The position numbers and the translations under genes are program-made. A DNA stretch of 50,916 bases from an uncultured Alphaproteobacteria bacterium (GTDB lineage: Bacteria > Pseudomonadota > Alphaproteobacteria > CAAHEQ01 > UBA3637): positions 1-50,916 of the forward strand of contig CALGXF010000034.1 in the NCBI GenBank assembly GCA_937935995.1, written 5' to 3'. Below the pieces are notes generated by a model. That model worked only from the letters and a program-made list of their open reading frames with translations. It had not been told where the DNA came from and ran no database searches. This document shows, one piece after another, positions 1 through 8,318 of the stretch (its first letter is position 1; every line of letters starts with the position of its first letter).

Positions 1-558
1 GCCAGTTCTTGGCAAGACGGACAATGCAAGAACAGTTGTGACGAAGGTGAAATCAGCTGTGGTTCCGGTGATACAACGTGGTGCTGTGATGAAACAAACA
101 CATGTGGCTCGACGCAGGGAGAATGTTGTGTCGGCGAACATTGTTGCGAACATGGTTCATGGGTTGTAACCCGAGAAGATGGTAGCGATATAACTTACGG
201 CTGTGGCGGAGATGAATACTGTCAAGCTGTATATGGTGCCGGCTCCTGGGGATTTGTCAGCGGTGGAGAGCGAACAGACCAAAATGAGTACGGCTGTACA
301 GGCGATGATTATTGCGCGGCACGATACGGTGGCGGCAGTTGGATGATTACGTTGGGATGTAGCAACGGCAGTCGTGGTTTAGGCTGGATTTACTATGGTT
401 GCGGCGGAGATTCTTATTGCCATGCACAGATGGGAACAGATTATGGTTGGGGATGTTATGAAGCCGGTAAAACCTCTTGCGGTACGTCAACCGATTGTGG
501 CGGCGAATATGTTGATAACGGTTGTTATGTTCGAGATGATTATGTTCCCCCTCCATAG
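1..558 (+). CDS. Cys-rich repeat protein, C-terminal part (truncated by window edge)
   Basis: The frame is open from the first base to a TAG at 556-558, so 185 residues of a longer protein are visible. It is extremely rich in Cys, Gly and Tyr. A motif of the form YGCxGDxYC occurs three times (nt 196-222, 289-315, 394-420); the first two are followed by an xAxYGxGSW extension. There is no membrane segment in the visible part. I do not recognise the family. The composition resembles the Cys-rich part of the prepilin-like protein at 35024-37567, so it may be the end of a similar secreted or surface protein whose anchor lies outside the window. The many paired Cys suggest disulfides in an oxidising compartment (inference). 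A rho-independent terminator follows directly. Confidence 0.7.
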   Translation, partial: ASSWQDGQCKNSCDEGEISCGSGDTTWCCDETNTCGSTQGECCVGEHCCEHGSWVVTREDGSDITYGCGGDEYCQAVYGAGSWGFVSGGERTDQNEYGCTGDDYCAARYGGGSWMITLGCSNGSRGLGWIYYGCGGDSYCHAQMGTDYGWGCYEAGKTSCGTSTDCGGEYVDNGCYVRDDYVPPP

Positions 559-577
559 GTGAAAGCCGGATTAAAAA

Positions 578-599
578 GGAGCCAATCGGCTCCTTTTTT
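578..599 (+). terminator. Rho-independent terminator after Cys-rich gene
   Basis: Stem GGAGCC (578-583), loop AATC, stem GGCTCC (588-593), then a run of six T. It lies 20 bases after the stop of the Cys-rich gene. Confidence 0.9.
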
Positions 600-657
600 A
601 ACGGGTTGTTTCCGGGTTAAAATTGTGTTAAGCTATTGCTTATCAAGGAGTGTTTGC

Positions 658-1716
658 ATGACGAAAAAATGCCCGGATGAATCAACCGCCCGACAAGCGC
701 AAGAAGCGCTCGTTCGGTTATGTTGTTTATCGGGGAAACAGATGCGATGGCCTCCGGTTGAAAAAGTAGATGATTTAATCCGAAAAGGCGCTTCGTTCAC
801 ATTGAAAAACAAAGCCGGCCTCATGCCCGTTGAACAGGCTGCGATGGTCGGAAATGAAGCAATGTTGACTTTGTTTATGGCCAGAGGCGGACAGGTGAAC
901 AAACAGGCCTCTTTGTTATATTACAGCGTTTTGTACGGTCACGGATATGTGTCCAATTTACTCTATCGGCGGATGTCTGTTCTCGGTAAATGGCGCGCGC
1001 TGAAACAAGCTGTGTTAACCGGGAAAGGGCGTCAATATGAACATAATTTGCGTATTTTTTGTGCAAAGCCGCTTGTGCGTCAAGCGATGAGACGAGAACG
1101 CCTGTTGGATGAAAGAGGCTTTCAAACCAAAGCGCCGCCGTTATTTGGAACGCCGAAAGATTATGTCCGGGCTTTCTTGTCAACAAAGGCGGAAGTTCGC
1201 CGTCAATATCAGGCGTTGTTGCAAGCGAAAAAGGAAATGAAAAAGTGTTTGTCAATCGGCAGCGGCGACACATTGACGCCGATATTTTTAAGGGCTGTTC
1301 ATCAAAGAAATCCGTTGGTTATTGATTATTTGTATACGCACGGCGATGTTTTTCTGGTTTCCGAAAAAGCATTTGCCGCCGTTTCCGCGAAAGAAGAAGC
1401 TCGTTTCATGAACGAGTGGGTGCTGGTTACGGACGAGGTTACCGAATTAAGACATCAACGCCAAAGAAAATATGTGCGGCATCGGGCAATTCGGCAAAAA
1501 TCTTCATTGTATCGATTGGCGCGCTTTTTCAAACACTTGTTGAATAAGCCGCTCTACACGCAAACGAAAACGGTTCGAATGAAAAAGATAAATCCGGCGG
1601 ATATTCATGTCAGTCGGTCTGTTTTTCAAACACCGCCGAAAGCATCGGCTCAACCGTTGACGGAAAAGCAAATTTTAAAAGCAGTTCTTGATCAGACGCG
1701 CTCTTTGAAAAACTGA
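658..1716 (+). CDS. Ankyrin-repeat-like protein of unknown function
   Basis: 352 residues. The frame is open further upstream, but the ATG at 658 has an AAGGAG site at 645-650 with 7-base spacing, and the earlier part overlaps the preceding terminator. Residues about 30-105 resemble one or two ankyrin repeats (LIRKGASFTLKNKAG, PVEQAAMVGNEAMLTLF, ARGGQVN), and a weaker repeat-like stretch (TPIFLRAVHQRNPLVIDYL) lies near residue 220. The rest is basic and helix-rich with no signal peptide or membrane segment, so a cytoplasmic protein-binding role is the simplest guess. Ankyrin proteins are common in host-associated alphaproteobacteria; whether this one is secreted cannot be told. Confidence 0.7.
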   Translation: MTKKCPDESTARQAQEALVRLCCLSGKQMRWPPVEKVDDLIRKGASFTLKNKAGLMPVEQAAMVGNEAMLTLFMARGGQVNKQASLLYYSVLYGHGYVSNLLYRRMSVLGKWRALKQAVLTGKGRQYEHNLRIFCAKPLVRQAMRRERLLDERGFQTKAPPLFGTPKDYVRAFLSTKAEVRRQYQALLQAKKEMKKCLSIGSGDTLTPIFLRAVHQRNPLVIDYLYTHGDVFLVSEKAFAAVSAKEEARFMNEWVLVTDEVTELRHQRQRKYVRHRAIRQKSSLYRLARFFKHLLNKPLYTQTKTVRMKKINPADIHVSRSVFQTPPKASAQPLTEKQILKAVLDQTRSLKN

Positions 1717-1733
1717 AAACAAATATTCTTTCT

Positions 1734-1761
1734 TTGCTTTTTTCTGAAAAATGCGTATGAT
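1734..1761 (+). promoter_or_regulatory. Sigma-70-type promoter for ruvA operon
   Basis: TTGCTT (1734-1739), 16-base spacer, TATGAT (1756-1761), ending 29 bases before the ruvA ATG. An AAGGAAC Shine-Dalgarno-like site follows. Confidence 0.55.
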
Positions 1762-1790
1762 GAATCCAGACAGATTTAAAAGGAACTTAA

Positions 1791-2402
1791 ATGATTGCGA
1801 AATTAACCGGTTTAATGGATTTTGTCGGCGACGGTTTTTTGATTTTGGACGTGAATGGCGTGGGATACCGCGTATTTTGTTCAAATCAAACGTTGTCTAA
1901 ATGTTCGGCCAAAGGGATGAACATGAGTCTTTTTATCGAGACTCAAGTGCGCGAAGATCACATTCATTTGTTTGGCTTTGCAGATGCGGCAGAAAAAGAA
2001 TGGTTTACGATTTTGACAAATGTTCAAGGTGTGGGCGCCAAAGTCGGGTTGGCGATTTTATCGGCACTGACGCCCAATGATTTGAGCTTGGCGCTGGCAA
2101 CGGGCGACTCAAAGGCCTTCACGCGCGCCAGTGGTGTCGGACCGAAACTGGCGGTTCGGATTGTGACGGAATTAAAAGGAAAAGCCGGCACGGTTGGAAC
2201 AACTTTAGCCGACATGCCGATAAGCGGCGGAGACATTCCGTCCGGTGCCATGAATGAAGCAATTTCGGCTTTGGTTAATCTCGGGTACGGCCGCAGCGAA
2301 GCCGGCATGGTGGTTGGCGGGGTTTTAAAATCAAACCCGCAGGCAAACGTGTCGGACATTATTCGTCTGTCTTTAAAAGAAATAGGACAAAATCATGGTT
2401 GA
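1791..2402 (+). CDS. ruvA: Holliday junction branch-migration protein RuvA
   Basis: 203 residues, normal for the family. RuvA binds the four-way DNA junction and loads the RuvB motor. The N-terminal OB-fold (MIAKLTGLMDF...GVGYRVFCS), the helix-hairpin-helix region (TNVQGVGAKVGLAILSAL and SGVGPKLAVRIVTELKGK) and a C-terminal RuvB-binding domain with NEAISALVNLGY are all visible. The stop overlaps the ruvB start by 8 bases, as is usual for a ruvAB pair. ruvC is not immediately upstream; the neighbour there is the ankyrin-like gene. Confidence 0.97.
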   Translation: MIAKLTGLMDFVGDGFLILDVNGVGYRVFCSNQTLSKCSAKGMNMSLFIETQVREDHIHLFGFADAAEKEWFTILTNVQGVGAKVGLAILSALTPNDLSLALATGDSKAFTRASGVGPKLAVRIVTELKGKAGTVGTTLADMPISGGDIPSGAMNEAISALVNLGYGRSEAGMVVGGVLKSNPQANVSDIIRLSLKEIGQNHG

Positions 2403-3429
2403 TGAACGAATCATTACGCCCCAACGGTTAAGCGGCGATGAAGAATTTTACACAGGGCTTCGGCCGCAGTCTTTAGACGACTTTGTGGGACAAAAACAGG
2501 CTTGTTCAAACTTGCGCGTGTTTGTTCAGGCGGCAAAAGAACGCAGCGAAGCTTTGGATCATGTGTTGTTGTTCGGGCCGCCGGGATTGGGTAAAACGAC
2601 GTTGGCTCAAATTATTGCCAAAGAATTGGGCGTCGGATTTCGGCCGACATCGGCTCCGATGATTTCAAAGGCCGGTGATTTGGCGGCTATTTTAACAAAC
2701 TTGGAAAAAAACGATGTGTTGTTTATTGATGAAATCCATCGGTTGAATCCAACTATTGAAGAGGTTTTGTATTCGGCAATGGAAGATTTTCAATTGGACT
2801 TGGTCATCGGGGAAGGTCCTGCGGCGCGATCGGTTCGGATTGATTTACAGCCTTTTACTTTGGTCGGCGCAACAACACGGTCAGGATTGTTGACGACGCC
2901 GCTTCGGGATCGGTTCGGAATTCCGTTGCGACTGAACTTTTATGACGTAGATGATTTGGAAAAAATTGTCACGCGGGCGGCACGTATTTTGAAAATCGGA
3001 ATGACACCGGACGGTGCGCATGAGATTGCCAAACGATCCAGAGGGACACCGCGGGTCGCCGGTCGATTGTTGCGCCGTGTGCGGGATTTTGCGGTCGTTG
3101 CCGGAAAGAAAGAAATTGATGTCGCCATTGCCGATTCGGCTTTGGGGCAACTGGAAGTTGACAAAGCAGGATTAGATGCGATGGACAGGCGGTATCTGCG
3201 GTGCATTGCGGAAAAATATGCCGGTGGCCCCGTGGGGGCGGATACGTTGTCGGCGGCTTTGTCCGAAGAGCGTGATACGATTGAAGAAGTCATTGAACCT
3301 TACTTGATGCAGGAAGGATTGGTTCAACGGACGCCCAGAGGTCGTATGTTATCGGCTGCAGGATTTAAACATTTGGGGTTGAATGCACCGATTTCAAGCC
3401 CTACTTTATTTGACGAGGATTTATCATGA
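2395..3429 (+). CDS. ruvB: Holliday junction ATP-dependent helicase RuvB
   Basis: 344 residues, full length. AAA+ motor that drives branch migration with RuvA. Walker A GPPGLGKT lies at about residues 61-68, Walker B with DEIH at about 112-115, sensor 1 in GATTRSGLL, and the arginine-finger region PLRDRFG follows. The C-terminal winged helix ends RTPRGRMLSAAGFKHLGL, typical of RuvB. It overlaps ruvA by 8 bases and the following thioesterase gene by 4 bases, so the DNA-repair pair is translationally coupled to the Tol-Pal block. Confidence 0.98.
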   Translation: MVDERIITPQRLSGDEEFYTGLRPQSLDDFVGQKQACSNLRVFVQAAKERSEALDHVLLFGPPGLGKTTLAQIIAKELGVGFRPTSAPMISKAGDLAAILTNLEKNDVLFIDEIHRLNPTIEEVLYSAMEDFQLDLVIGEGPAARSVRIDLQPFTLVGATTRSGLLTTPLRDRFGIPLRLNFYDVDDLEKIVTRAARILKIGMTPDGAHEIAKRSRGTPRVAGRLLRRVRDFAVVAGKKEIDVAIADSALGQLEVDKAGLDAMDRRYLRCIAEKYAGGPVGADTLSAALSEERDTIEEVIEPYLMQEGLVQRTPRGRMLSAAGFKHLGLNAPISSPTLFDEDLS

Positions 3430-3833
3430 TTCATCAATTACCTATACGCATATATTACGAAGACACGGATGCCGGCGGCGTGGTTTATCATTCTAATTAT
3501 TTAAAATACGCGGAACGGGCTCGGTCGGAATTTTTATATGCGACGGGCTTTACGAATTTGGGGTTAATCGAACGCGGTGTCGGGATTATGATTCGCCGCT
3601 GTGAAATGGACTTTAAAGCGCCGGCAAAGTTGGAAGATGTAATTACGGTTCACACAAAAATCGATTCAATCGGCGGCGCGTCGATGGTGATGGATCAAAC
3701 CGTCAAACGGGGAGAACAAGTGTTGGTTGCTATGAAAATCCACGTCGTTTTTGTGGATCCGAAGGCTTTAAAACCCGTTCGGTTGCCGGCGGATGTCCGG
3801 GAAAAATTTGAACAATACGTAGAAAAGGAATAA
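3426..3833 (+). CDS. ybgC: Acyl-CoA thioesterase YbgC, Tol-Pal operon
   Basis: 135 residues. Hot-dog fold 4-hydroxybenzoyl-CoA thioesterase family; the signature YYEDTDAGGVVYHSNYLKY contains the catalytic Asp. YbgC hydrolyses acyl-CoA or acyl-ACP thioesters and is generally the first gene of the tol-pal operon, as here. The ATG overlaps the ruvB stop (ATGA) and tolQ begins 3 bases after its stop. Nothing is missing relative to the family. Confidence 0.95.
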   Translation: MIHQLPIRIYYEDTDAGGVVYHSNYLKYAERARSEFLYATGFTNLGLIERGVGIMIRRCEMDFKAPAKLEDVITVHTKIDSIGGASMVMDQTVKRGEQVLVAMKIHVVFVDPKALKPVRLPADVREKFEQYVEKE

Positions 3834-3836
3834 AAA

Positions 3837-4550
3837 ATGCAAGGTCAAGTTGATGCGGCCGCGAGAACAACAATTTCCATTTGGGGGATGTTTGAACATT
3901 CCGATATTTTTATGAAGATTTTAATGATTGCCATGGTGTTGGCTTCCATTTGGTCATGGGCGATTATTTTTAACAAAATGAAAACATTCCGTCGAGTCAA
4001 GGAACAATCCAAGATATTTGAAAATAAGTTTTGGAGCGGAAATTCTTTAGATGCTTTGTACGAAAAAGTCGGTCAACGTCCGACGTCTCCTTTGGCGGCG
4101 ATTTTTGCGTCAGCCATGAAAGAATGGAAACGGTCGGCGTCTCGTCGGGAATTGAAAAATAAAGGCGTTAACGTACAGGAACGCATTGATAAAGTCATGC
4201 AAATTACGATTGACCGGGAAGCGGAAAGTTTAGAAACACACATGATTTTTTTGGCTTCGACGGGTTCTGTTTCGCCCTTATTGGGACTGTTCGGTACCGT
4301 GTGGGGCATTATGGACAGCTTTCATTCCATCGGGTTGACCCAAAACACAAATATTGCCGCCGTTGCACCCGGCGTGGCCGAAGCTTTATTGACAACGGCG
4401 ATCGGGTTGATTGCGGCTATTCCGGCTTTGATTGCATACAATAAATTTTCCAATGACATTGATCGGATAACCAACCGGATGGAAACGTTTTCCGGTGAAT
4501 TGTCTGCGATTATCAGCCGACAAATCGAACAAGTCGGAAGCGAGGATTAA
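3837..4550 (+). CDS. tolQ: Tol-Pal system inner-membrane protein TolQ
   Basis: 237 residues, homologous to ExbB and MotA. TolQ and TolR form the proton channel that energises TolA during outer-membrane constriction. The first membrane helix is near residues 20-42 (FMKILMIAMVLASIWSWAII). The two C-terminal helices are around STGSVSPLLGLFGTVWGIM and VAEALLTTAIGLIAAIPALI, the classic TolQ/ExbB pattern. tolR starts on the base after the stop. Confidence 0.96.
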   Translation: MQGQVDAAARTTISIWGMFEHSDIFMKILMIAMVLASIWSWAIIFNKMKTFRRVKEQSKIFENKFWSGNSLDALYEKVGQRPTSPLAAIFASAMKEWKRSASRRELKNKGVNVQERIDKVMQITIDREAESLETHMIFLASTGSVSPLLGLFGTVWGIMDSFHSIGLTQNTNIAAVAPGVAEALLTTAIGLIAAIPALIAYNKFSNDIDRITNRMETFSGELSAIISRQIEQVGSED

Positions 4551-4994
4551 ATGTTGATGATGCGCCGCCGCCGAAAAAACAAAGTTAAAAGCGAAGTCAA
4601 TCTGACCCCGTTGATTGATGTGATGACGTCTTTGTTGGCAATTTTCATGATTACGGCGCCTTTGTTGACGACGGGAATTCCGTTAAATCTGCCGAAAGGC
4701 GACGGTAAACAAATTCAAGGCGAAGATAAAACGTTGGATTTGGGCGTGAATAAAAAAGGCGAGATTTTTATTGGGGAAGAGCGTGTTGCCCTTTCCGATT
4801 TGCTGCCCAAAGTTCAGGCGATTATCACGGAAAATCCGAACATAAAAATGATGATTAGTGCGGATAGAAACGCTCCTTACGGCGATGTGATTGAGGTGAT
4901 GGCTTTGTTGCGAACGGCCGGATACACGGAAGTCGGATTGAAAACCGATTCTGAAATGATGAAAGCGCCGGCACCTCAAAAGAAAAGGAAGTAA
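4551..4994 (+). CDS. tolR: Tol-Pal system protein TolR
   Basis: 147 residues. One N-terminal membrane helix carries the protonatable Asp in NLTPLIDVMTSLLAIFMITA, followed by the periplasmic ExbD/TolR domain (ISADRNAPYGDVIEVMALLRTAGYTEVGL). It starts MLMMRRRRKN, giving a cytoplasmic basic end. The gene abuts tolQ and is followed after 3 bases by the tolA start. Confidence 0.96.
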   Translation: MLMMRRRRKNKVKSEVNLTPLIDVMTSLLAIFMITAPLLTTGIPLNLPKGDGKQIQGEDKTLDLGVNKKGEIFIGEERVALSDLLPKVQAIITENPNIKMMISADRNAPYGDVIEVMALLRTAGYTEVGLKTDSEMMKAPAPQKKRK

Positions 4995-4997
4995 ATT

Positions 4998-5879
4998 GTG
5001 GGTGCTTCGTTTTTATATTCGTTTATTTTGCACGCCTTGATTTTTGTGTTGTTGTTTGTACAATTGCCGACGTGGATGAACCCGCCGCGCGAAAAAGCAG
5101 AACCTGTTCCGATTATCATTGATTTGAAAAAAGTGGAAATTGCGGATAAAACGAATTTACCGCCGCAAGTAAAAGCATCTCCAGCGCGGGAGCAAAAAGC
5201 GCCCCCGAAAGTCAGTCCTCCCAAACCGAAACCGGCACCGCCGAAAGAAACGCCGCCCAAATCCGATAAGCTGGCTTCCAAAGCCGCTGCGGTCGAGGCG
5301 AAAAAGACACCCCAACCGACGCCGAAAGTGAAGCCTAAATCGGTGCCGAGTGCTTTTGCCAAAAAGACAGAAAAACCGACTTCTCGGCCGGCACAATCTG
5401 AAGAGTCGTTGGAAAGCTTGCTGGCTTCGGTAGAAAAAATGTCCAAGTCTTTGCCGGATACATCATCGGCGCCCAAAGGGAAAAAACAGGCGGCTTCTGA
5501 TGGTATCAAAGGCGGGACGGGTGGTGATTTGTCTCAAAAACTGACTATCAGCGAGTTGGATTTTATTTCAACGGCTATTCGGAAAAATTGGAATTTGGAT
5601 CCGGGCGCCGAAGGAATTGATACGATGATTATTGAAATCCGCATTGCGCTTGATAAATCCGGGAAAGTTTACAGCGCCGACATTTTGGATCAAAAACGGT
5701 ATCAAACGGATAAATCTTTTCGGTCGGTTGCGGAAAGTGCCCGACGCGCTATTTATATTTGTGATGGACAAGGCGCCGATTCGCCGTTTAGAATATTGGC
5801 AGCCAAACGACCGGAAACTTACGGTCAATGGAAAGAAATGGTCTTGCGGTTTAATCCGATGGACGGCGGCATTTTTTAA
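4998..5879 (+). CDS. tolA: TolA-like envelope-spanning protein, GTG start
   Basis: 293 residues from a GTG at 4998, preceded by AAGGAAG within the end of tolR. An N-terminal membrane helix (SFLYSFILHALIFVLLFVQL) is followed by a long Pro/Lys/Ala-rich periplasmic linker (about residues 30-160). A C-terminal TonB/TolA-like domain follows (LDFISTAIRKNWN, then IEIRIALDKSGKVYSADIL). It should link the TolQR motor to TolB and Pal. The linker is poorly conserved in the family, so identity rests on topology, the C-terminal domain and position between tolR and tolB. Confidence 0.9.
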   Translation: MGASFLYSFILHALIFVLLFVQLPTWMNPPREKAEPVPIIIDLKKVEIADKTNLPPQVKASPAREQKAPPKVSPPKPKPAPPKETPPKSDKLASKAAAVEAKKTPQPTPKVKPKSVPSAFAKKTEKPTSRPAQSEESLESLLASVEKMSKSLPDTSSAPKGKKQAASDGIKGGTGGDLSQKLTISELDFISTAIRKNWNLDPGAEGIDTMIIEIRIALDKSGKVYSADILDQKRYQTDKSFRSVAESARRAIYICDGQGADSPFRILAAKRPETYGQWKEMVLRFNPMDGGIF

Positions 5880-5891
5880 CGGGAGAGGAAA

Positions 5892-7187
5892 ATGAAAAAG
5901 GTATGGTTGGTGTTTGTGATGTGTTTGGCGGTTTTGACGGCTCGGGCAGAGTTGAAGATTGATATTGCCGGCGCCGGAACCAATCCGATACCGATTGCTA
6001 TTCCTGTTTTTGCCGGAGATACGGATGAAGAAATCACAACTGTTGTTCGAAATGATTTGCAAAATTCCGGTTTGTTCCGGTTGGTGGATCCGAACGCCTA
6101 TATTCAAAAAATGAACGGCGTCAACACGACCCCGCGTTTTGCGGATTGGCAGGCGATTAAAGCCGAAGCATTGGTGCAAGGCGAAGTGACTCATCAACCG
6201 GACGGCCGAATAAAAGTGGCTTTTCGGTTGTGGGATGTTTTTGCCGGACAGTCAATGGAAGGGAAAGCGTTGACATTGGCGGCGCAAGATAAACGACGGC
6301 TGGGACATATGGTCGCGGATATGATTTATGGCCGAATTACGGGGGAAACCGGTTATTTTGATTCTAAAATCGTGTATGTGGCTGAAACGGGGCCGCATCA
6401 AAAGCGGGTAAAACGGTTAGCGATGATGGATCAAGACGGTGCCAATCATCGGTATTTAACCGATGGTCGGAACATGGTCTTAACGCCTCGTTTTTCGCCG
6501 AATATGCAAAAAATTGCGTATTTGTCTTATAAAGGCGGCCGACCGAGCGTGTATTTGATGGACGTGACAACGGGGCGCGAAGAAGCAATCGGTTATTTTC
6601 CGGGAATGACGTTTGCACCGCGTTTTTCGCCGGACAGCCAATCTTTGTTGATGAGCTTTTCCGAAAAAGGCAATACGGAAATTTACTTATATGATATCGC
6701 TTCCAAAGATAAAAAACGGTTAACGCATCATCCGATGATTGATACAAGCCCCAGCTTTTCGCCGGACGGCAGTCAGATTGTTTTTAACTCGGACAGAAGC
6801 GGTTCCGCGCAGTTATACGTGATGGATAAAAACGGCAAAAATGCTAAACGAATCAGCTTGGGTAAAGGCACCTATTCGACGCCGGTTTGGTCGCCGCGCG
6901 GGGATTATATTGCCTTTACGAAAATTCAAGACGGTGAATTTTATATCGGGCTGATGCGTCCGGACGGCAGCGCGGAACGATTGATTGCCAAAGGGTTTTT
7001 GGTCGAAGGGCCGACATGGGCGCCGAACGGTCGGGTGTTGATGTACTTTAAGCAAAATCCGTATTCATCTTACGGTGAGGGCGGCCAAACCGGGCTGTAC
7101 AGCATTGACGTGACCGGTCGTTACGAGCGCAAAATCCCGACTCCCGTTGACGGATCGGATCCGGCGTGGTCACCGCTTTTGCATTAA
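5892..7187 (+). CDS. tolB: Tol-Pal system periplasmic beta-propeller TolB
   Basis: 431 residues, full length. A Sec signal peptide ends near MCLAVLTARA. The N-terminal TolB domain (residues about 25-150) is followed by a beta-propeller with repeats of the type PRFSPDSQSLLMSF, PSFSPDGSQIVFNSDRSG and PVWSPRGDYIAFT. TolB binds Pal and receives TolA. The start is supported by GGAGAGG 5 bases upstream. No clear terminator follows; a 91-base AT-rich gap separates it from the next lipoprotein gene. Confidence 0.97.
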   Translation: MKKVWLVFVMCLAVLTARAELKIDIAGAGTNPIPIAIPVFAGDTDEEITTVVRNDLQNSGLFRLVDPNAYIQKMNGVNTTPRFADWQAIKAEALVQGEVTHQPDGRIKVAFRLWDVFAGQSMEGKALTLAAQDKRRLGHMVADMIYGRITGETGYFDSKIVYVAETGPHQKRVKRLAMMDQDGANHRYLTDGRNMVLTPRFSPNMQKIAYLSYKGGRPSVYLMDVTTGREEAIGYFPGMTFAPRFSPDSQSLLMSFSEKGNTEIYLYDIASKDKKRLTHHPMIDTSPSFSPDGSQIVFNSDRSGSAQLYVMDKNGKNAKRISLGKGTYSTPVWSPRGDYIAFTKIQDGEFYIGLMRPDGSAERLIAKGFLVEGPTWAPNGRVLMYFKQNPYSSYGEGGQTGLYSIDVTGRYERKIPTPVDGSDPAWSPLLH

Positions 7188-7278
7188 AATAAATTGCCGG
7201 ATTTTAAGTAAAAATTAAGAATTATCGCTTTAAAATTGAGTGCAAGGATTGGATTATAACCATTGACGGGGTACTCTT

Positions 7279-7983
7279 ATGAAAAAAACAACTCTTTTTT
7301 TAGCATGCGCTGTGCCATTGTTGCTGACAGCCTGTTATTCCACAAATGAACCGGAGGAAGTTCGGCTTCAGGCGCGTCGGGATTATCAAGCGCTGCACGG
7401 TTGCCAAAATCAAGCGGTTTATCAACATAAATATTTTAAAGAATGTGCGGCTAAAACGGCAGCTGAACAAGCTAAAAATCATAAAACGGTTCGGCTGATG
7501 GAAGACAACGAAGGGCGTTCCATCGTGGTTCCGCGCGCGCCGGGTGATGATCAAATGATGGATCCGAACAGGATTTATCCCGTCGTGGACGTGACAATGA
7601 CGGAAGTTGTCGTGGAAGAAGGCAGTGCCACACAGGAAGACATGGTCATTGATGCTGTTCAAGAAACCGAAACTGTTGTTGCGGAACAAAAAACCGAAAC
7701 AACGACGACCGAAACGGTAACGCAAACTACCGAAACGACGGTAACGGAAAACCAAGCATCCGAACAAACGATTGAAACGCAAACAACCGAAACACAAACA
7801 ACGACTGTTTCCGATACCCCGGCCCAGACAAATGCCGTTACGAATGTAACCGTTGAAACGCAAGTGACCGAGACAACGACATCGAATCCGGCATCTGATT
7901 TGGAAGAACAGGTCAATGCTTTGTTGGAAAACGGGAATTCTTCGCAAGATCAAAAAGAAGTCTTGCCAACGGAAGAAAAATAA
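7279..7983 (+). CDS. Thr/Glu-rich lipoprotein of unknown function
   Basis: 234 residues. A lipoprotein signal peptide ends at LLLTAC, with lipidated Cys at residue 19. Residues about 20-115 are ordinary and contain a few Cys. From about 115 to 220 the chain is low complexity, dominated by Thr, Glu, Val and Gln in ETxTTETxTQT-like repeats, probably an extended spacer. No domain is recognised. Its place between tolB and pal suggests an envelope protein expressed with the Tol-Pal system. GGGGT and AGTAC-like sequence precedes the ATG; the start is fixed by the signal peptide. Confidence 0.8.
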   Translation: MKKTTLFLACAVPLLLTACYSTNEPEEVRLQARRDYQALHGCQNQAVYQHKYFKECAAKTAAEQAKNHKTVRLMEDNEGRSIVVPRAPGDDQMMDPNRIYPVVDVTMTEVVVEEGSATQEDMVIDAVQETETVVAEQKTETTTTETVTQTTETTVTENQASEQTIETQTTETQTTTVSDTPAQTNAVTNVTVETQVTETTTSNPASDLEEQVNALLENGNSSQDQKEVLPTEEK

Positions 7984-8023
7984 GATACAACAAAATAGTG
8001 GATTTTAGTTAAAGGAGTAAACC

Positions 8024-8158
8024 ATGAAAAAAGTATTATTTGCGATGTTTGTTGCCTGCACGCTGTTGAGTGCATGTGCGTCATCTGATGACAAAGCGGC
8101 TGCGACGGAAAAAACACGTTCCAACGCGGTCGAACAATTGCCGGCTGAAGATAAATAA
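8024..8158 (+). CDS. Small lipoprotein, tandem copy 1
   Basis: 44 residues, starting MKKVLFAMFVAC with lipobox LLSAC and a mature chain of only about 26 residues rich in Ala, Ser, Lys and Glu. AAAGGAG is 5-6 bases upstream of the ATG. It resembles entericidin-sized or lysis-type small lipoproteins in form only; no function can be assigned. It shares CASSDDK/CASSDK at the start of the mature chain with Pal, 300 bases downstream, so it may derive from a pal 5'-end duplication (inference). Confidence 0.8.
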   Translation: MKKVLFAMFVACTLLSACASSDDKAAATEKTRSNAVEQLPAEDK

Positions 8159-8172
8159 GAAAGGATAAGACG

Positions 8173-8307
8173 ATGAAAAAAGTATTATTTGCGATGTTTG
8201 TTGCCTGCACGTTGTTGAGCGCATGTGCGTCTTCCGATGATAAAGCGGCTGCGACGGAAAAAACACGTTCCAACGCGGTCGAACAATTACCGGCTGAAGA
8301 TAAATAA
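8173..8307 (+). CDS. Small lipoprotein, tandem copy 2
   Basis: 44 residues, identical in protein sequence to the gene 149 bases upstream, with six silent base differences. AAGGATAAG precedes the ATG. The stop is 11 bases before the pal start, so both copies and pal are probably on one transcript. Confidence 0.8.
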   Translation: MKKVLFAMFVACTLLSACASSDDKAAATEKTRSNAVEQLPAEDK

Positions 8308-8318
8308 GGGGTTAAAAC

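Larger units (their letters stand above)
8024..8307 (+). repeat. Tandem gene duplication, 149-bp period
   Basis: Two 135-base genes begin at 8024 and 8173. They differ at six positions, all silent by my reading (CTG/TTG, AGT/AGC, TCA/TCT, TCT/TCC, GAC/GAT, TTG/TTA). The encoded peptides are identical. Confidence 0.95.

Noticed and set aside
4976..5509. 177-residue frame antisense to tolA
   Set aside because: Lies entirely over the Pro/Lys-rich tolA linker, whose codon bias opens the opposite frame; no ribosome site.
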